This document shows positions 29,803 to 43,920 of a stretch of DNA of 64,000 nucleotides, one piece after another. Within the stretch, counting starts at the first letter, position 1, and each line of letters begins with the position of its first letter. A program made the position numbers and the translations under genes. Source of the DNA: Oleiagrimonas citrea (GTDB taxonomy: Bacteria > Pseudomonadota > Gammaproteobacteria > Xanthomonadales > Rhodanobacteraceae); contig NZ_JAAZQD010000001.1 in NCBI RefSeq assembly GCF_012395255.1, forward strand, positions 496,001 to 560,000, written 5' to 3'. The notes below the pieces were generated by a model. The model was not told where the DNA came from. It did not search any database and saw nothing but the letters and a program-made list of their open reading frames with translations.

Positions 29803-29838
29803 AAAACAAAAACGGACGCCCCGGGGGGGAGCGTCCGT
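29803..29838 (-). terminator. Terminator of tRNA-Thr
   Basis: On the minus strand an 8-bp stem GCGTCCGT/ACGGACGC (29831-29838 with 29812-29819, GC-rich loop) runs into TTTTGTTTT. It lies just after the tRNA and separates it from the pilin operon. Confidence 0.8.
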
Positions 29839-29850
29839 CTGCTGCAAAGA

Positions 29851-29926
<76 letters not shown>

Positions 29927-29943
29927 AGCGGCAAAGAGGCGAA

Positions 29944-29972
29944 ATTCTAGGCGGACCGGCGCGATGACGCAA
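29944..29972 (-). promoter_or_regulatory. Promoter of tRNA-Thr
   Basis: On the minus strand TTGCGT (29967-29972) and TAGAAT (29944-29949) are 17 bases apart. The -10 is strong and the -35 fair. Confidence 0.5.
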
Positions 29973-30004
29973 GCCGGAATCGCACGAATCCACCTGTTTT
30001 CTTG

Positions 30005-30949
30005 CTATGCGCTGATCTGGCGCAGTTCGCGCGGCAGCGCGAACGTGATGCTCTCCGGCTCACCGTCCAGTTCCTGCACGCTGTCGCCGCCGTGCGAACG
30101 CAGCCAGGCGATGACTTCCTGTACCAGATTCTCGGGTGCCGAGGCGCCGGCAGTGACCCCGACGCGCGAGACACCCTCGAGCCAGGACAGCTCGATGTGC
30201 TCCGCGCCGTCGATCAGGTACGAGGGCGTGCCCTCCTTCTGGGCCAGCTCGCGCAGGCGATTGGAATTGGAGCTGTTGACCGATCCCACCACCAACATCA
30301 CATCGACGGCGTCGGCCAGCCGACGGACCGCATCCTGTCGATTCTGCGTGGCGTAGCAGATGTCGTCCTTGCGCGGCCCCTCGATGTCGGGGAAGCGCTC
30401 GCGCAGGGCGGCGATGATCGCCTTGGTGTCGTCGACCGACAGCGTCGTCTGCGTGACGTAGGCCAGGTTCCCAGGAGTCTTCGGCGCCAGCGCCTGCACA
30501 TCGCCGACCGATTCCACCAGCAGGATCTCGCCCGTGTTGGCCGGATTCCACTGCCCCATGGTGCCCTCGACCTCGGGATGACCGGCGTGACCGATCAGCA
30601 CCACGCTGCGCCCCTGCCGCCCCAGCCGCGCGACCTCCATGTGCACCTTGGTGACCAGCGGACAGGTCGCGTCGAACACCTTCAGCTTGCGCGCATCGGC
30701 CTCCTCGCGCACGGCCTTGGACACGCCGTGCGCGCTGAAGATCACCGTGGCGTCGTCCGGCACTTCGTGCAGCTCGTCGACGAACACCGCGCCCTTACGC
30801 TTGAGGTTGTCGACCACGTAGCGGTTGTGCACCACTTCGTGACGCACGTAGATCGGCGCGCCGTAGGATTCCAGCGCGCGTTCGACGATGGCGATGGCAC
30901 GGTCCACGCCGGCGCAGAAGCCGCGAGGATTGGCGAGAAGAATGTCCAT
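30005..30949 (-). CDS. ispH: 4-hydroxy-3-methylbut-2-enyl diphosphate reductase
   Basis: Last enzyme of the MEP isoprenoid pathway; reduces HMBPP to IPP and DMAPP with an iron-sulfur cluster. The 314 residues match the E. coli enzyme. The three cluster cysteines are visible: C12 (RGFCAGV), C96 (DATCPLV) and C198 (CYATQNRQ). Substrate histidines lie in VRHEVVHN and GHAGHPE. Its place after lspA is conserved, but the small fkpB gene found between lspA and ispH in many relatives is missing. Confidence 0.97.
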   Translation of the reverse strand: MDILLANPRGFCAGVDRAIAIVERALESYGAPIYVRHEVVHNRYVVDNLKRKGAVFVDELHEVPDDATVIFSAHGVSKAVREEADARKLKVFDATCPLVTKVHMEVARLGRQGRSVVLIGHAGHPEVEGTMGQWNPANTGEILLVESVGDVQALAPKTPGNLAYVTQTTLSVDDTKAIIAALRERFPDIEGPRKDDICYATQNRQDAVRRLADAVDVMLVVGSVNSSNSNRLRELAQKEGTPSYLIDGAEHIELSWLEGVSRVGVTAGASAPENLVQEVIAWLRSHGGDSVQELDGEPESITFALPRELRQISA

Positions 30950-31059
30950 GAAACAACCTGGATCGTGATGGCCGATTGACGCCGCACACACCGGAACGGG
31001 CATGCCCTAGTGTACTGCAGCCACAGCGGTAGCCGGGTGCCGCCGTTCAGTCTCGCGGA

Positions 31060-31560
31060 CTATTTGGAGCGGTGCGCGGGACCGCCGAACATACCGAAAC
31101 CGATCAGCAGCACCGCCCCGACGAAGATCGACGAATCGGCCAGATTGAACGCGGGATAGGCCCAGCGCCCGAAGTACAGCAGCACGAAATCCGTCACCTG
31201 CCCGGCATGCAGACGGTCGATGAGGTTCCCCAGCGCCCCGCCGATGATCAATGCCAGCGGCAGCGCCGTGCGCCAGTCGCGGCGCGGCGTGCGCGCCATC
31301 CACACCGCCAGCACGGCACTGATGACCAGCGCCAGCCCGGTGAAGAACCAGCGCTGCCAGCCGCTACCGTCGGCCAGGAAGCTGAAGGCCGCCCCCTTGT
31401 TGAAGGCCAGCGTCCAGTACCAGAACCCGGAAATCACCGGCACCTGCTGGCCGGGATGGATGCTGGAAAGCACCCAGTACTTGCTCAGCTGGTCGAGCAC
31501 GATGACCGCGGCGGTCAGCCACAGCCAGCTCAGCGCATTGGGTTTGGGCAGTTTGCTCAT
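31060..31560 (-). CDS. lspA: Lipoprotein signal peptidase
   Basis: Inner-membrane aspartyl protease that removes the signal peptide from prolipoproteins after lipid addition. The 166 residues have four membrane helices. The catalytic pair is D115 (GNLIDR) and D142 (FNLADS), with VLDQLSK early on. AGGACAGGCG precedes the ATG. It lies 79 bases after ileS, the usual neighbour. Confidence 0.96.
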   Translation of the reverse strand: MSKLPKPNALSWLWLTAAVIVLDQLSKYWVLSSIHPGQQVPVISGFWYWTLAFNKGAAFSFLADGSGWQRWFFTGLALVISAVLAVWMARTPRRDWRTALPLALIIGGALGNLIDRLHAGQVTDFVLLYFGRWAYPAFNLADSSIFVGAVLLIGFGMFGGPAHRSK

Positions 31561-31639
31561 CGCCTGTCCTGCATGGTCCTTGCGTCACGGGCACGCACTG
31601 CGCGCCCGCATCGTTTCATCCGTTCACTTCGTGCACTGG

Positions 31640-34504
31640 TCAGAACCAGCGCCGTTCCTCGCCACCGGCATCCACGTTCTGCACGCAGCGCCCGCACAAT
31701 TCCGGATGCTCCGCGTGGCTGCCGACGTCCTCGCGGTGGTGCCAGCAGCGCACGCACTTCGCGGCCGTGCTCGGCGTCGCAGACACCCAGGCTTCGCCCT
31801 CGTCCAGCTCCACGCGCACGGCGTCCTCGCCGCGCGCATCCAGCGCCGCCAGCTTGACATCCGAGGTGATGAAGAAGAAACGCAGCTCCTTGGCCATGTC
31901 CGCGTAGCGATCCAGTAGATCGGCATCCAGATACAGCGTGATCTCGGCCTGCAGCGAAGCGCCGATGTCACCGGCCTTGCGCATGCCTTCGAGCACGCGC
32001 GAGGCGGTCTCGCGAATATCCAGCAGGTCGCTCCAGAAGCAGCGCTGTTCGGCACTGCCCTGCTCTGCTTCCAGTCCGTCGTACCAGGTCTCGAACAGCA
32101 CGCTCTCGCCGCGCTCGCCCGGCATGTGCTGCCACACTTCCTCGGCCGTGAAGCTGAGTACCGGTGCCAGCCAGCGCACCAGCGCCTCGAGGATGCGGTA
32201 CATCGCACTCTGCGCCGAACGGCGGCCCAGGCTGTCGGCCTGCATGGTGTACAGGCGGTCCTTGGTCATGTCCAGGTACAACGCGCCCATCTCGTTGGTG
32301 CAGAAGTTCTGCACGCGCTGCACGATCTCCGGGAAATCGCAGCGCTCGTAGGCGCCGGTCACGGCCTGCTGCACGTCGTGCGCCACCTGCAGCGCCCATT
32401 GATCCAGCGGCAGGCACTGCGTCACCGGCAGCAGATCGTGCTTCGGATCGAAGCCGGCCAGGTTGCCGAGCAGGAAGCGGCAGGTGTTGCGGATACGGCG
32501 GTAGCTGTCGGCGACGCGCTTGAAGATCTCGTCGGAGACGGCCATCTCGTTGCGGTAGTCGGCCGCGGCCACCCACAGGCGCAGGATGTCGGCGCCGAGC
32601 GAGTCAGACACCTTCTGCGGCGCCACAACGTTCCTCTGCGATTTGGACATCTTGCGGCCGTTCTGGTCGACCGTGAAACCGTGCGTGAGCACCAAGTCGT
32701 ACGGCGCACGACCGTGCATCGCCGCCGAGGTCAGCAGCGAGGACTGGAACCAGCCGCGATGCTGATCCGAGCCTTCCAGATACATGACGCGGTATTCCTC
32801 GGCATCGCCGGCCTGCAACTCGGGCCGCTGGTCGATCACGCAGGCGTGGGTGACGCCGGAATCGAACCACACGTCGAGCACGTCCGTGACTTTCTCGTAC
32901 TCGCTCGCCTCGTCGCCCAGCAACTCGACCGGATCGAGCGTATCCCACATGTCGATGCCGTCCTTTTCGACACGCTGCGCGACCTGCTCCAGCAGTTCGA
33001 TGCTGTCCGGATGCGGTTCCTGCGTCTGCTTGTGCACGAACAGGGCGATCGGCACGCCCCAGGTGCGCTGGCGCGAGATGCACCAGTCGGGACGGCCCTC
33101 GACCATGCCGGCGATGCGCTCCTGACCCCAGGACGGCACCCAGCGCACGCCCTTGATGGCGGTCAGCGCGGTGTCGCGCAGACCTTCCTTGTCCATGCTG
33201 ATGAACCACTGCGGCGTGGCACGGAACGCCACGGGCGTCTTGTGCCGCCAGCAATGCGGATAGCTGTGCTCGATCTCGACGAAGGCCAGCAGCTTGCCGC
33301 GTTCGCGCAGCAGCTCGACGATGCCCGCATTGGCCTTCCAGATGTGCTGCCCCTCGAACAACGGCGTGCCCGGCAGGTACACGCCGCGCGCGTCGACCGG
33401 GTTCAGCACGTTGGCCGGGTAGCGGTCGACCAGACCGTAGCGGCGCGAGACGCTGAAGTCGTCGGCACCGTGGCCGGGGGCGGTATGCACCGCACCGGTG
33501 CCGTCCTCGGCCGACACATGGTCGCCGAGGATGACGGGGATCTCGCGCTCGTAGAACGGATGCGCCAGCAGCTGATTCTCCAGTTGCGCGCCGTTCGCCC
33601 GGCCGAGGATCGTCACAGACTCGACGCCGTAGCGGGTCGCGACCGATTCGGCCAGCGCCTCGGCGACGGCCAGCAGCACGCGACGGCCGTCACGAGCCAC
33701 GCCCTCGATCAGCACGTAGTCCAGCTCGGGACCGACGCTGACCGCCAGACTGGCCGGCAGCGTCCACGGCGTGGTGGTCCAGATCGGCATGGCGACGATG
33801 GCATCGCCCGATTCGACGCCGAACAGCGCAGCGAAGCCCTTCGGGTCCAGCGCATCGTAGGCCACGTCGATGGCCGGCGAGCGCTTGTCGGCGTATTCGA
33901 TCTCGGCCTCGGCCAGTGCCGAGCCACAGTCGAAGCACCAGTGCACCGGCTTGAAGCCGCGCACCACGTGATCGTTGCCGTAGATGCGCGCCAGCGCGCG
34001 CAACATGTCCGCCTCGAAGCGGAAGTCCATGCTGCGGTACGGCTTGTCCCAGTCGCCCAGCACACCCAGACGCTTGAAGCCCTCGCGCTGCTGATCGACC
34101 TGCTCGGCCGCGTACTCGCGGCACTTCTGGCGGAAGGCGGCGGCATCGAGCTTGTCGCCCGGCTTGCCGTGCTTCTTCTCGACCGCGATCTCGATGGGCA
34201 GGCCGTGGCAGTCCCAGCCCGGCACGTACGGCGCTCGGTAGCCGGCCAGCAGATGCGACTTGACCACAATGTCCTTGAGCACCTTGTTGACGGCGTGACC
34301 GATGTGAATCGCGCCGTTGGCGTACGGCGGGCCGTCGTGCAGCACGAACACGCGCTTGCGATCCGCGGTGTGCTGCTGGATCTGCGCGTAGCGGTCGACC
34401 TTCGCCCATTCGTCCAGCCAGGCCGGCTCGCGCTTGGGCAGGTTGCCGCGCATCGGGAAGTCCGTCTGCGGCAGATGGATGGTGCTCTTGTAGTCCTTGC
34501 TCAT
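31640..34504 (-). CDS. ileS: Isoleucyl-tRNA synthetase
   Basis: Class I synthetase of 954 residues. It has the HIGH motif ([16 protein letters not shown]), a CP1 editing domain that removes mischarged valine, KMSKS ([11 protein letters not shown]), the anticodon-binding helices and a C-terminal zinc finger (CVRCWHHRE ... CGRCVQ). That is the bacterial type sensitive to mupirocin, not the eukaryotic-like resistant one. The ATG at 34504 starts [18 protein letters not shown]. It follows ribF by 137 bases. Confidence 0.97.
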   Translation of the reverse strand: MSKDYKSTIHLPQTDFPMRGNLPKREPAWLDEWAKVDRYAQIQQHTADRKRVFVLHDGPPYANGAIHIGHAVNKVLKDIVVKSHLLAGYRAPYVPGWDCHGLPIEIAVEKKHGKPGDKLDAAAFRQKCREYAAEQVDQQREGFKRLGVLGDWDKPYRSMDFRFEADMLRALARIYGNDHVVRGFKPVHWCFDCGSALAEAEIEYADKRSPAIDVAYDALDPKGFAALFGVESGDAIVAMPIWTTTPWTLPASLAVSVGPELDYVLIEGVARDGRRVLLAVAEALAESVATRYGVESVTILGRANGAQLENQLLAHPFYEREIPVILGDHVSAEDGTGAVHTAPGHGADDFSVSRRYGLVDRYPANVLNPVDARGVYLPGTPLFEGQHIWKANAGIVELLRERGKLLAFVEIEHSYPHCWRHKTPVAFRATPQWFISMDKEGLRDTALTAIKGVRWVPSWGQERIAGMVEGRPDWCISRQRTWGVPIALFVHKQTQEPHPDSIELLEQVAQRVEKDGIDMWDTLDPVELLGDEASEYEKVTDVLDVWFDSGVTHACVIDQRPELQAGDAEEYRVMYLEGSDQHRGWFQSSLLTSAAMHGRAPYDLVLTHGFTVDQNGRKMSKSQRNVVAPQKVSDSLGADILRLWVAAADYRNEMAVSDEIFKRVADSYRRIRNTCRFLLGNLAGFDPKHDLLPVTQCLPLDQWALQVAHDVQQAVTGAYERCDFPEIVQRVQNFCTNEMGALYLDMTKDRLYTMQADSLGRRSAQSAMYRILEALVRWLAPVLSFTAEEVWQHMPGERGESVLFETWYDGLEAEQGSAEQRCFWSDLLDIRETASRVLEGMRKAGDIGASLQAEITLYLDADLLDRYADMAKELRFFFITSDVKLAALDARGEDAVRVELDEGEAWVSATPSTAAKCVRCWHHREDVGSHAEHPELCGRCVQNVDAGGEERRWF

Positions 34505-34641
34505 CGACAACTCGAATCCGGGTCGGTGTGATTTGTGTTCAATCAGGGCAGATTCCTGCATCGTCGACAACGGACAATGTGGAATAAACGAAACGGCATC
34601 TTTGACGACGCGCCAGCGCAAGGCAAGCCCGATCGTGGGTT

Positions 34642-35592
34642 TCAGGCTCCTTCGACCGGCGCGATGCCGAGCGCGGCACGTGCCGCGGCGGCGTCGCGAT
34701 CCATCTGCACGACCAGCGCATCGAGGTCGTCGAACTTCTCCTCGTCGCGCAGGTGCGTCACGAACTCGACTCGGATGCGATGCCCGTAGATCTCCTCGTC
34801 GAAGTCGAACAGATGCGCTTCCAGCAACGGTTGCGGCAGACGATTCACAGTCGGCCGCACGCCCAGGCTGGCCACGCCCGGCAAGCCGGAGCGGCCATCG
34901 GGCAGATCCACGCGAACCGCGAAGATGCCCTGCAACGGCGTCACACGCCGGCCCAGCGGCACGTTCGCCGTCGGATATCCGAGCGTGCGGCCCAGCTTCT
35001 CGCCCTCGACCACATGCCCGCTCATCGCGAACGGGCGACCCAGAAGTCGCCCGGCGTGGGCAAAGTCGCCGTCCGCCAGCGCCTTGCGAATCGCGCTCGA
35101 AGAGACCTGCAGGCCGTCGATCTGCTGCACCGGCATGGCCCGCGCCGCAAAGCCGTGCTCCGCACCCATGCGCTCGAGCAGCGCGAAATCGCCGCCGCGC
35201 TTGTGTCCGAAGCGGAAATCGCCGCCGACCCAGACTTCGCGCGCGGCCACGCGCCGCACCAGCACGTCCCGCACGAACTGCTCGGCCGGCATCGCCGTCA
35301 ACGCCCGGTTGAAGCGCAGCAGCAGCACGCGATCCATGCCCGCATCCCGCAGCCCCTCCAGCTTCTCGCGCATCGAGGCCAGGCGCGGCACCGGCTCGGG
35401 CGAGAAGAACGCGCGCGGCAACGGCTCGAAGCTGATCGCCACGGCCTCCACGCCGAGCACGTCCGCACGCTCGCGCACGCGCGCGAGCAGCGCGCGATGG
35501 CCGCGATGCAGCCCGTCGAACGCGCCAACGGTGACGACACTGCCGCCCGGGGCCACGCACGGCCCGGCGACATCCCGGTGAAGCTCAGTCAT
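34642..35592 (-). CDS. ribF: Bifunctional riboflavin kinase/FAD synthetase
   Basis: Makes FMN from riboflavin, then FAD. The 316 residues contain an N-terminal nucleotidyltransferase domain ([10 protein letters not shown], the HxGH type) and a C-terminal kinase domain (GYPTANVPL). It sits between murJ and ileS, the standard order in gammaproteobacteria. Confidence 0.97.
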   Translation of the reverse strand: MTELHRDVAGPCVAPGGSVVTVGAFDGLHRGHRALLARVRERADVLGVEAVAISFEPLPRAFFSPEPVPRLASMREKLEGLRDAGMDRVLLLRFNRALTAMPAEQFVRDVLVRRVAAREVWVGGDFRFGHKRGGDFALLERMGAEHGFAARAMPVQQIDGLQVSSSAIRKALADGDFAHAGRLLGRPFAMSGHVVEGEKLGRTLGYPTANVPLGRRVTPLQGIFAVRVDLPDGRSGLPGVASLGVRPTVNRLPQPLLEAHLFDFDEEIYGHRIRVEFVTHLRDEEKFDDLDALVVQMDRDAAAARAALGIAPVEGA

Positions 35593-35659
35593 CGAGCCAG
35601 TATAGCGGCCCTGTCCAGCCCGGCGCATGCCGGAACCGCGCCCGGAAATGATTCGCCCC

Positions 35660-37267
35660 TCATGCACCGCGCAGGTCGCGAAGACGGAAGCCCGCCACGA
35701 ACAGGCTTCCCGCGTAGGCCGCCGCGCCCGCCGCGACCAGCGCCGCCAGATGCCAGATACGCATCCAGGACGACTCAGTCGTCCACCCGGCCCAGTGTTC
35801 GCGCCCCAGCCACAACACCACTCCCATGACCGCGCAGGCGAACACCACGCGCCCCAGATGCCGCAGCCAGCCCGGCTGACGCTGGAAAACCCCTGCGCGA
35901 CGCAAGCCGCGCCAGAGCAGCGCCAGCTGGATGTAGCTCGACAACGCACTGGCGATACCCAGCGCCATGTGCAGGCCCGGCACCTGCGCGATGCCGTCGA
36001 GCCAGCTGCCCTGCTTCAGGCTCGCCGGCGCCCACCACTGGTACAGCACGGCAATGAACGTCAACGCGAACGCCATGTTGGCGACCAGCACCACCACACT
36101 GATGCGCATCGGCGTGCGCGTGTCCTGGCGCGAATAGAACGCCGGCAGCATCACCTTGACCAGCGCGAACGCCGGCAGTCCGGACACGAAGGCCATGATC
36201 GACAGCGTCGCCATGTGGGTGTCGAAGGCGTTGAACTTGCCGTGCTGGAACAGCGTCGCGATCAGCGGCATGGCCAGCAACAGCAAGGCCAGCATCGCAG
36301 GGAGCGCAATCAGCAGGGCGATGCGCAGCCCCCAGTCCAGCGAGCGCGAGTAGCCATCGCCGTCCTTGTCGACGAAATGACGCGAAAGCGCCGGCAGGAT
36401 CACCGTTCCCAGCGCCACGCCGAACACACCCAGCGGCAGCTCCAGGAAGCGCGTGGACAGCGACAGCCAGCTCTGCGAGCCGGTCAGCAGAAACGAGGCG
36501 ATCACCGTGTCCAGCAGCAGATTGACCTGGTAGATCGACGAGCTGAACAGCGTCGGCAGCATCAGCCGCATGATCTTGCGCACGTCGGGATGCCCCCAGC
36601 CCCAACGTGGCCGCACCAGCAGACCGATCCGGCGCAGCGAGGGCACCAGGAACGCCAACTGGACCACGCCGCCGGCCATCACCGCCCAGCCCATCGCCAT
36701 GATCGGCACCTGCAACCGCGGCGCCAGCCACACCGCACCGGCGATCATGCACAGATTCAGCAGCACCGGCGCGAAGGCCGGCATGGCGAACCGGTCGAAG
36801 CTGTTCAGCGCGCCCGCCACCATGGCTGTCATCGACACGAACCACAGGAACGGAAACGTCAGCCGCAGCAGATCGATGGTCAGGTCCAGCTTGTGCGGCT
36901 GGTCGATCGAACCCGGCGCGAACAGCGCGGCCACCTGCGGCGCGAAGAACATGCCCAGCGCGGTCACCACCAACAGCACGCCGCCCAGCGTGCCCGACAC
37001 GCGCCGAACAAGGGCCTTCAGATCCTCGTGCGAACGGGTTTCCTTGATTTCGGTGAACACCGGCACGAAGGCCGTCGAGAACGAGCCTTCGGCGAACAGC
37101 CGGCGCATGAAATTGGGAATGCGGAACGCCACCCAGAACGCATCCGTGGCCGCATTGGCGCCGAAAGCCGTGTTGATGGCGATGTCGCGGATCAGGCCGA
37201 ATACGCGTGACAGCATGGTCACGCTGCTGAACGAGAGCACGCCACGCAACAGACTATGCTTTTTCAT
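35660..37267 (-). CDS. murJ: Lipid II flippase MurJ
   Basis: Multidrug/oligosaccharidyl-lipid/polysaccharide-fold membrane protein that flips lipid II across the inner membrane for wall synthesis. The 535 residues have 14 expected membrane helices and the MurJ start signature SRVFGLIRDIAINTAFGA plus FRIPNFMRRLFAEGSFSTAFVP (split here for length). Key arginines of the cavity are in the first two helices. GGAG lies upstream of the ATG at 37267. It is divergent from rpsT. Confidence 0.96.
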   Translation of the reverse strand: MKKHSLLRGVLSFSSVTMLSRVFGLIRDIAINTAFGANAATDAFWVAFRIPNFMRRLFAEGSFSTAFVPVFTEIKETRSHEDLKALVRRVSGTLGGVLLVVTALGMFFAPQVAALFAPGSIDQPHKLDLTIDLLRLTFPFLWFVSMTAMVAGALNSFDRFAMPAFAPVLLNLCMIAGAVWLAPRLQVPIMAMGWAVMAGGVVQLAFLVPSLRRIGLLVRPRWGWGHPDVRKIMRLMLPTLFSSSIYQVNLLLDTVIASFLLTGSQSWLSLSTRFLELPLGVFGVALGTVILPALSRHFVDKDGDGYSRSLDWGLRIALLIALPAMLALLLLAMPLIATLFQHGKFNAFDTHMATLSIMAFVSGLPAFALVKVMLPAFYSRQDTRTPMRISVVVLVANMAFALTFIAVLYQWWAPASLKQGSWLDGIAQVPGLHMALGIASALSSYIQLALLWRGLRRAGVFQRQPGWLRHLGRVVFACAVMGVVLWLGREHWAGWTTESSWMRIWHLAALVAAGAAAYAGSLFVAGFRLRDLRGA

Positions 37268-37312
37268 GCCCGCAGCTCCCCTGCCGCGCACACGGAAGTA
37301 GCCACCAAGCCA

Positions 37313-37341
37313 TTGACGGCACTATAATCTCGCCCCATAAT
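37313..37341 (+). promoter_or_regulatory. Strong promoter of rpsT
   Basis: TTGACG (37313-37318) and CATAAT (37336-37341) with a 17-base spacer, five of six matches each. A second perfect TATAAT occurs at 37323-37328 without a matching -35. The start near 37348 leaves a leader of about 33 bases. Confidence 0.75.
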
Positions 37342-37380
37342 TAGCGTCTTTTTCCACGCCAACAGATTCGGAGTCATCCC

Positions 37381-37644
37381 TTGGCCAACATCAAGTCCGC
37401 AAAGAAGCGCGCGCGTCAGTCCGAGCAGTCGCGTATGCGCAACGCCAGCGCGCGCTCCATGATGCGCACTGCCCTGAAGAAGGTCGTCAAGGCGATCGAA
37501 GCCAACGACAAGGCGGCTGCGACCGAAGCGTTCCAGAACGCCGCGCCGCTGCTGGATCGCTACGCCTCGCGTGGCCTGATCCACAAGAACAAGGCCGCTC
37601 GCCACAAGAGCCGCCTGAACGCGAAGATCCACGCTCTGGGCTGA
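37381..37644 (+). CDS. rpsT: Ribosomal protein S20, UUG start
   Basis: An 87-residue basic protein that binds 16S rRNA early in 30S assembly ([16 protein letters not shown]). The start codon is TTG with GGAG eight bases upstream. E. coli rpsT also begins with UUG, and this is part of its autogenous control, so the same may hold here. The gene is monocistronic, with its own promoter and the terminator at 37667-37693. Confidence 0.97.
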   Translation: MANIKSAKKRARQSEQSRMRNASARSMMRTALKKVVKAIEANDKAAATEAFQNAAPLLDRYASRGLIHKNKAARHKSRLNAKIHALG

Positions 37645-37666
37645 TTCAGCCTTCAGCACGCGTGCG

Positions 37667-37693
37667 AAAAAGCCGGCTTGCGCCGGCTTTTTT
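37667..37693 (+). terminator. Terminator of rpsT
   Basis: An 11-bp stem AAAAAGCCGGC/GCCGGCTTTTT with loop TTGC followed by T residues. It can also act on the minus strand for obgE. Confidence 0.9.
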
Positions 37694-37742
37694 GTTGCCC
37701 GGCGCACGGGCAGAATCTGACGACCACGCACCGAAACCAGGC

Positions 37743-39074
<1,332 letters not shown>

Positions 39075-39332
39075 TCAGCCCTGGACGACGCTCACGAACT
39101 TGCGATTCTTCTCGCCGCGGGTCTTGAACTCGACCTTGCCGTCGACCAGCGCGAACAGCGTGTGGTCGCGGCCCAGGCCGACGCCGGTGCCGGCGTGGAA
39201 CTTGGTGCCACGCTGACGCACGATGATGTTTCCGGCCTCGACTGCCTGGCCGCCGTAGATCTTCACGCCCAGGTATTTCGGGTTGGAGTCGCGGCCGTTA
39301 CGGCTGGAACCTACGCCCTTTTTATGTGCCAT
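39075..39332 (-). CDS. rpmA: Ribosomal protein L27
   Basis: An 85-residue 50S protein near the peptidyl-transferase centre ([20 protein letters not shown]). The N-terminal tail reaches the tRNA ends. There is no N-terminal cleavage extension of the Firmicutes type. It lies 15 bases after rplU. Confidence 0.97.
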   Translation of the reverse strand: MAHKKGVGSSRNGRDSNPKYLGVKIYGGQAVEAGNIIVRQRGTKFHAGTGVGLGRDHTLFALVDGKVEFKTRGEKNRKFVSVVQG

Positions 39333-39347
39333 GGTGTCTGACTCCTC

Positions 39348-39668
39348 TTACTTCGAGCCGCCGGCGATGCCGGTGATCTCGATTTCGGTGTAATACTGAC
39401 GGTGGCCCTGCTGCTTCATGTGGTGCTTGCGGCGGCGGAACTTGATGATGCGGACCTTCTTGCCACGGCCGTGCGAAAGAACCTTCGCGCTGACCTTGGC
39501 GCCGTCGATGACCGGCGCGCCGACCGTCACGTTCTCGCCTTCGCCGACCAGCAGGACCTGGTCGAATTCGATGGTGCTGTCCACTTCGGCGTCGAGCTTC
39601 TCCACGCGCAGGTATTCGCCCTGCATCACGCGGTACTGCTTGCCGCCGGTCTTGATGACTGCGTACAT
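39348..39668 (-). CDS. rplU: Ribosomal protein L21
   Basis: A 106-residue 50S protein ([14 protein letters not shown]). First gene of the rplU-rpmA unit. AAGGA precedes the ATG at 39668. The 5' leader of about 80 bases contains a hairpin-forming stretch, a possible site for autoregulation. Confidence 0.97.
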   Translation of the reverse strand: MYAVIKTGGKQYRVMQGEYLRVEKLDAEVDSTIEFDQVLLVGEGENVTVGAPVIDGAKVSAKVLSHGRGKKVRIIKFRRRKHHMKQQGHRQYYTEIEITGIAGGSK

Positions 39669-39755
39669 GATGGGATCCTTCTGTAGTTTTTCTTCCGGGG
39701 TCTCGCGGATCGCTTTGCCCCGTTTGGTTGGTTTCGCGTCTTGCGCGAACCCGCG

Positions 39756-39785
39756 ATTCTAGCGTTTCACCACATTCGCGCGCAA
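39756..39785 (-). promoter_or_regulatory. Candidate promoter of rplU-rpmA
   Basis: On the minus strand TTGCGC (39780-39785) and TAGAAT (39756-39761) have an 18-base spacer. The -10 is good and the -35 fair. Confidence 0.45.
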
Positions 39786-39844
39786 GCCCCTGATTCCCGT
39801 GGGCATGTCGTCCGCCGCCCAGGGACGACGGACGACGCCGCGGG

Positions 39845-40363
39845 TCACTTGCCGGTCTTGGCGTCCGGCTTGGTCGCCGGGCACTTGCCGTCGGCGGAGA
39901 TGGTGCCGTCCTTCTTCAGCTGGGCGACCATCGCCTGCATGCGATTCTTGCCCCAGGACTGGCCGATCTGCATGGATTCGCGCATGGTCTCGGGCATCTC
40001 GTGGATGACCTTCTGGCCCAGCGGGGTGCGGTAGAACTTCAGCAGCCCGGTCATGTCGCGCTGCGTGAAGTGCTTCTGGTAGACCGGCACCAGCTTGTTG
40101 ATCATGTCCTGCTCGGCCTTCGGACCGGCAAAATCCTGCCAGTAGCTGGCCGGCACGCAGGGCAGCGCCTGTTCCATGAACGAGGCCATGCGGCTGTTCA
40201 TCTGCTCCATCATGCCGTGCATCATCTTGCCGCTGCCGGTGACTTCCAGCAGCTGGCGCACCTGCGCGGCCGTGGCCTGCTTGGGCTGGGCCTGGGCCAC
40301 GCCGGCCGTCGCGAGGGAAAGGATCAGGGCGGCGGCCATGCCGGACGCGGAAAAGGCTTTCAT
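39845..40363 (-). CDS. DUF2059-domain exported protein
   Basis: A 172-residue protein with a signal peptide (cleavage near GVAQA, residue 25) and the DUF2059 pattern: VPVYQKHFTQRDMTGLLKFY, then TPLGQKVIHEMPETM. Such proteins are periplasmic with unknown role. GGAGAG precedes the ATG. It is divergent from uvrA over 129 bases. Confidence 0.88.
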   Translation of the reverse strand: MKAFSASGMAAALILSLATAGVAQAQPKQATAAQVRQLLEVTGSGKMMHGMMEQMNSRMASFMEQALPCVPASYWQDFAGPKAEQDMINKLVPVYQKHFTQRDMTGLLKFYRTPLGQKVIHEMPETMRESMQIGQSWGKNRMQAMVAQLKKDGTISADGKCPATKPDAKTGK

Positions 40364-40492
40364 GCGGTCTCTCCATTGAGTGAATTCGGCTGCATCGTCG
40401 CAGAACGTGCGACAACATCGCGTTGATATAGTAGCGGTTCGGCCGCATCTTCGGTGTCGGCCATCACCTACTCCACCTTTCCGGAACACCGC

Positions 40493-43380
<2,888 letters not shown>

Positions 43381-43384
<4 letters not shown>

Positions 43385-43797
43385 CCGAAGCCACCCCCAC
43401 CCCGCTGTTCACCGCCCCGATCGAAGTGCGCTGGCGCGACCTGGACGCCTTCAACCACGTCAACAACGCGATGTACCTGACCTACCTGGAGCAGGCGCGC
43501 CTGGACTGGCTGCGGCACATCCCCGGCAACTGGATGAACGACCACGCCAAACCGGTGATGGCGGCCAGCGAACTGAACTACCGCGCGCCGATCCACTGGC
43601 CGGCCAGGGTCGAGATTCAGCTGTTCCGCGAACGCGTGGGCAACAGCTCGATGACCCTTGGACACCGCATCGTCGACGGCGAGGACCAACGGCTGTACTG
43701 CGACGGGCGTGTCACGCTGGTATGGATCGATCCCGCCAAGGGCACTTCGGTGGCGCTGCCCGACGCCCTCCGCAAGGCGGTCGAGAATCCTGCCTGA
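43381..43797 (+). CDS. Hot-dog-fold acyl-CoA thioesterase
   Basis: A 138-residue 4HBT-family protein. The signature [20 protein letters not shown] holds the catalytic aspartate (D19-D21 region) and histidine. It probably hydrolyses acyl-CoAs; the chain length is unknown. Translation is coupled to uvrA by ATGA, with no clear functional link. Confidence 0.92.
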
Positions 43798-43920
43798 GAA
43801 CACCTCGATCCGCGCGGCCCGCAGCGCCGCGCCCGGAGCCTGCGGACCCGCCCATCGGCACACCCCCGATTCAGCCCGGCCCGCTATGATGGGCGCCGGT
43901 CCACATCGGAGGTTGCCATC

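Noticed and set aside
29630-29850. Sigma-54 promoter for the pilin operon
   Set aside because: TGGCA is present but the downstream TTGC half is missing at the needed spacing.
32126-34531. Open frame of 801 codons antisense to ileS
   Set aside because: Same kind of shadow; ileS carries all class I synthetase motifs.
40364-40492. LexA box before uvrA
   Set aside because: No palindrome matching the E. coli or xanthomonad LexA consensus was seen.
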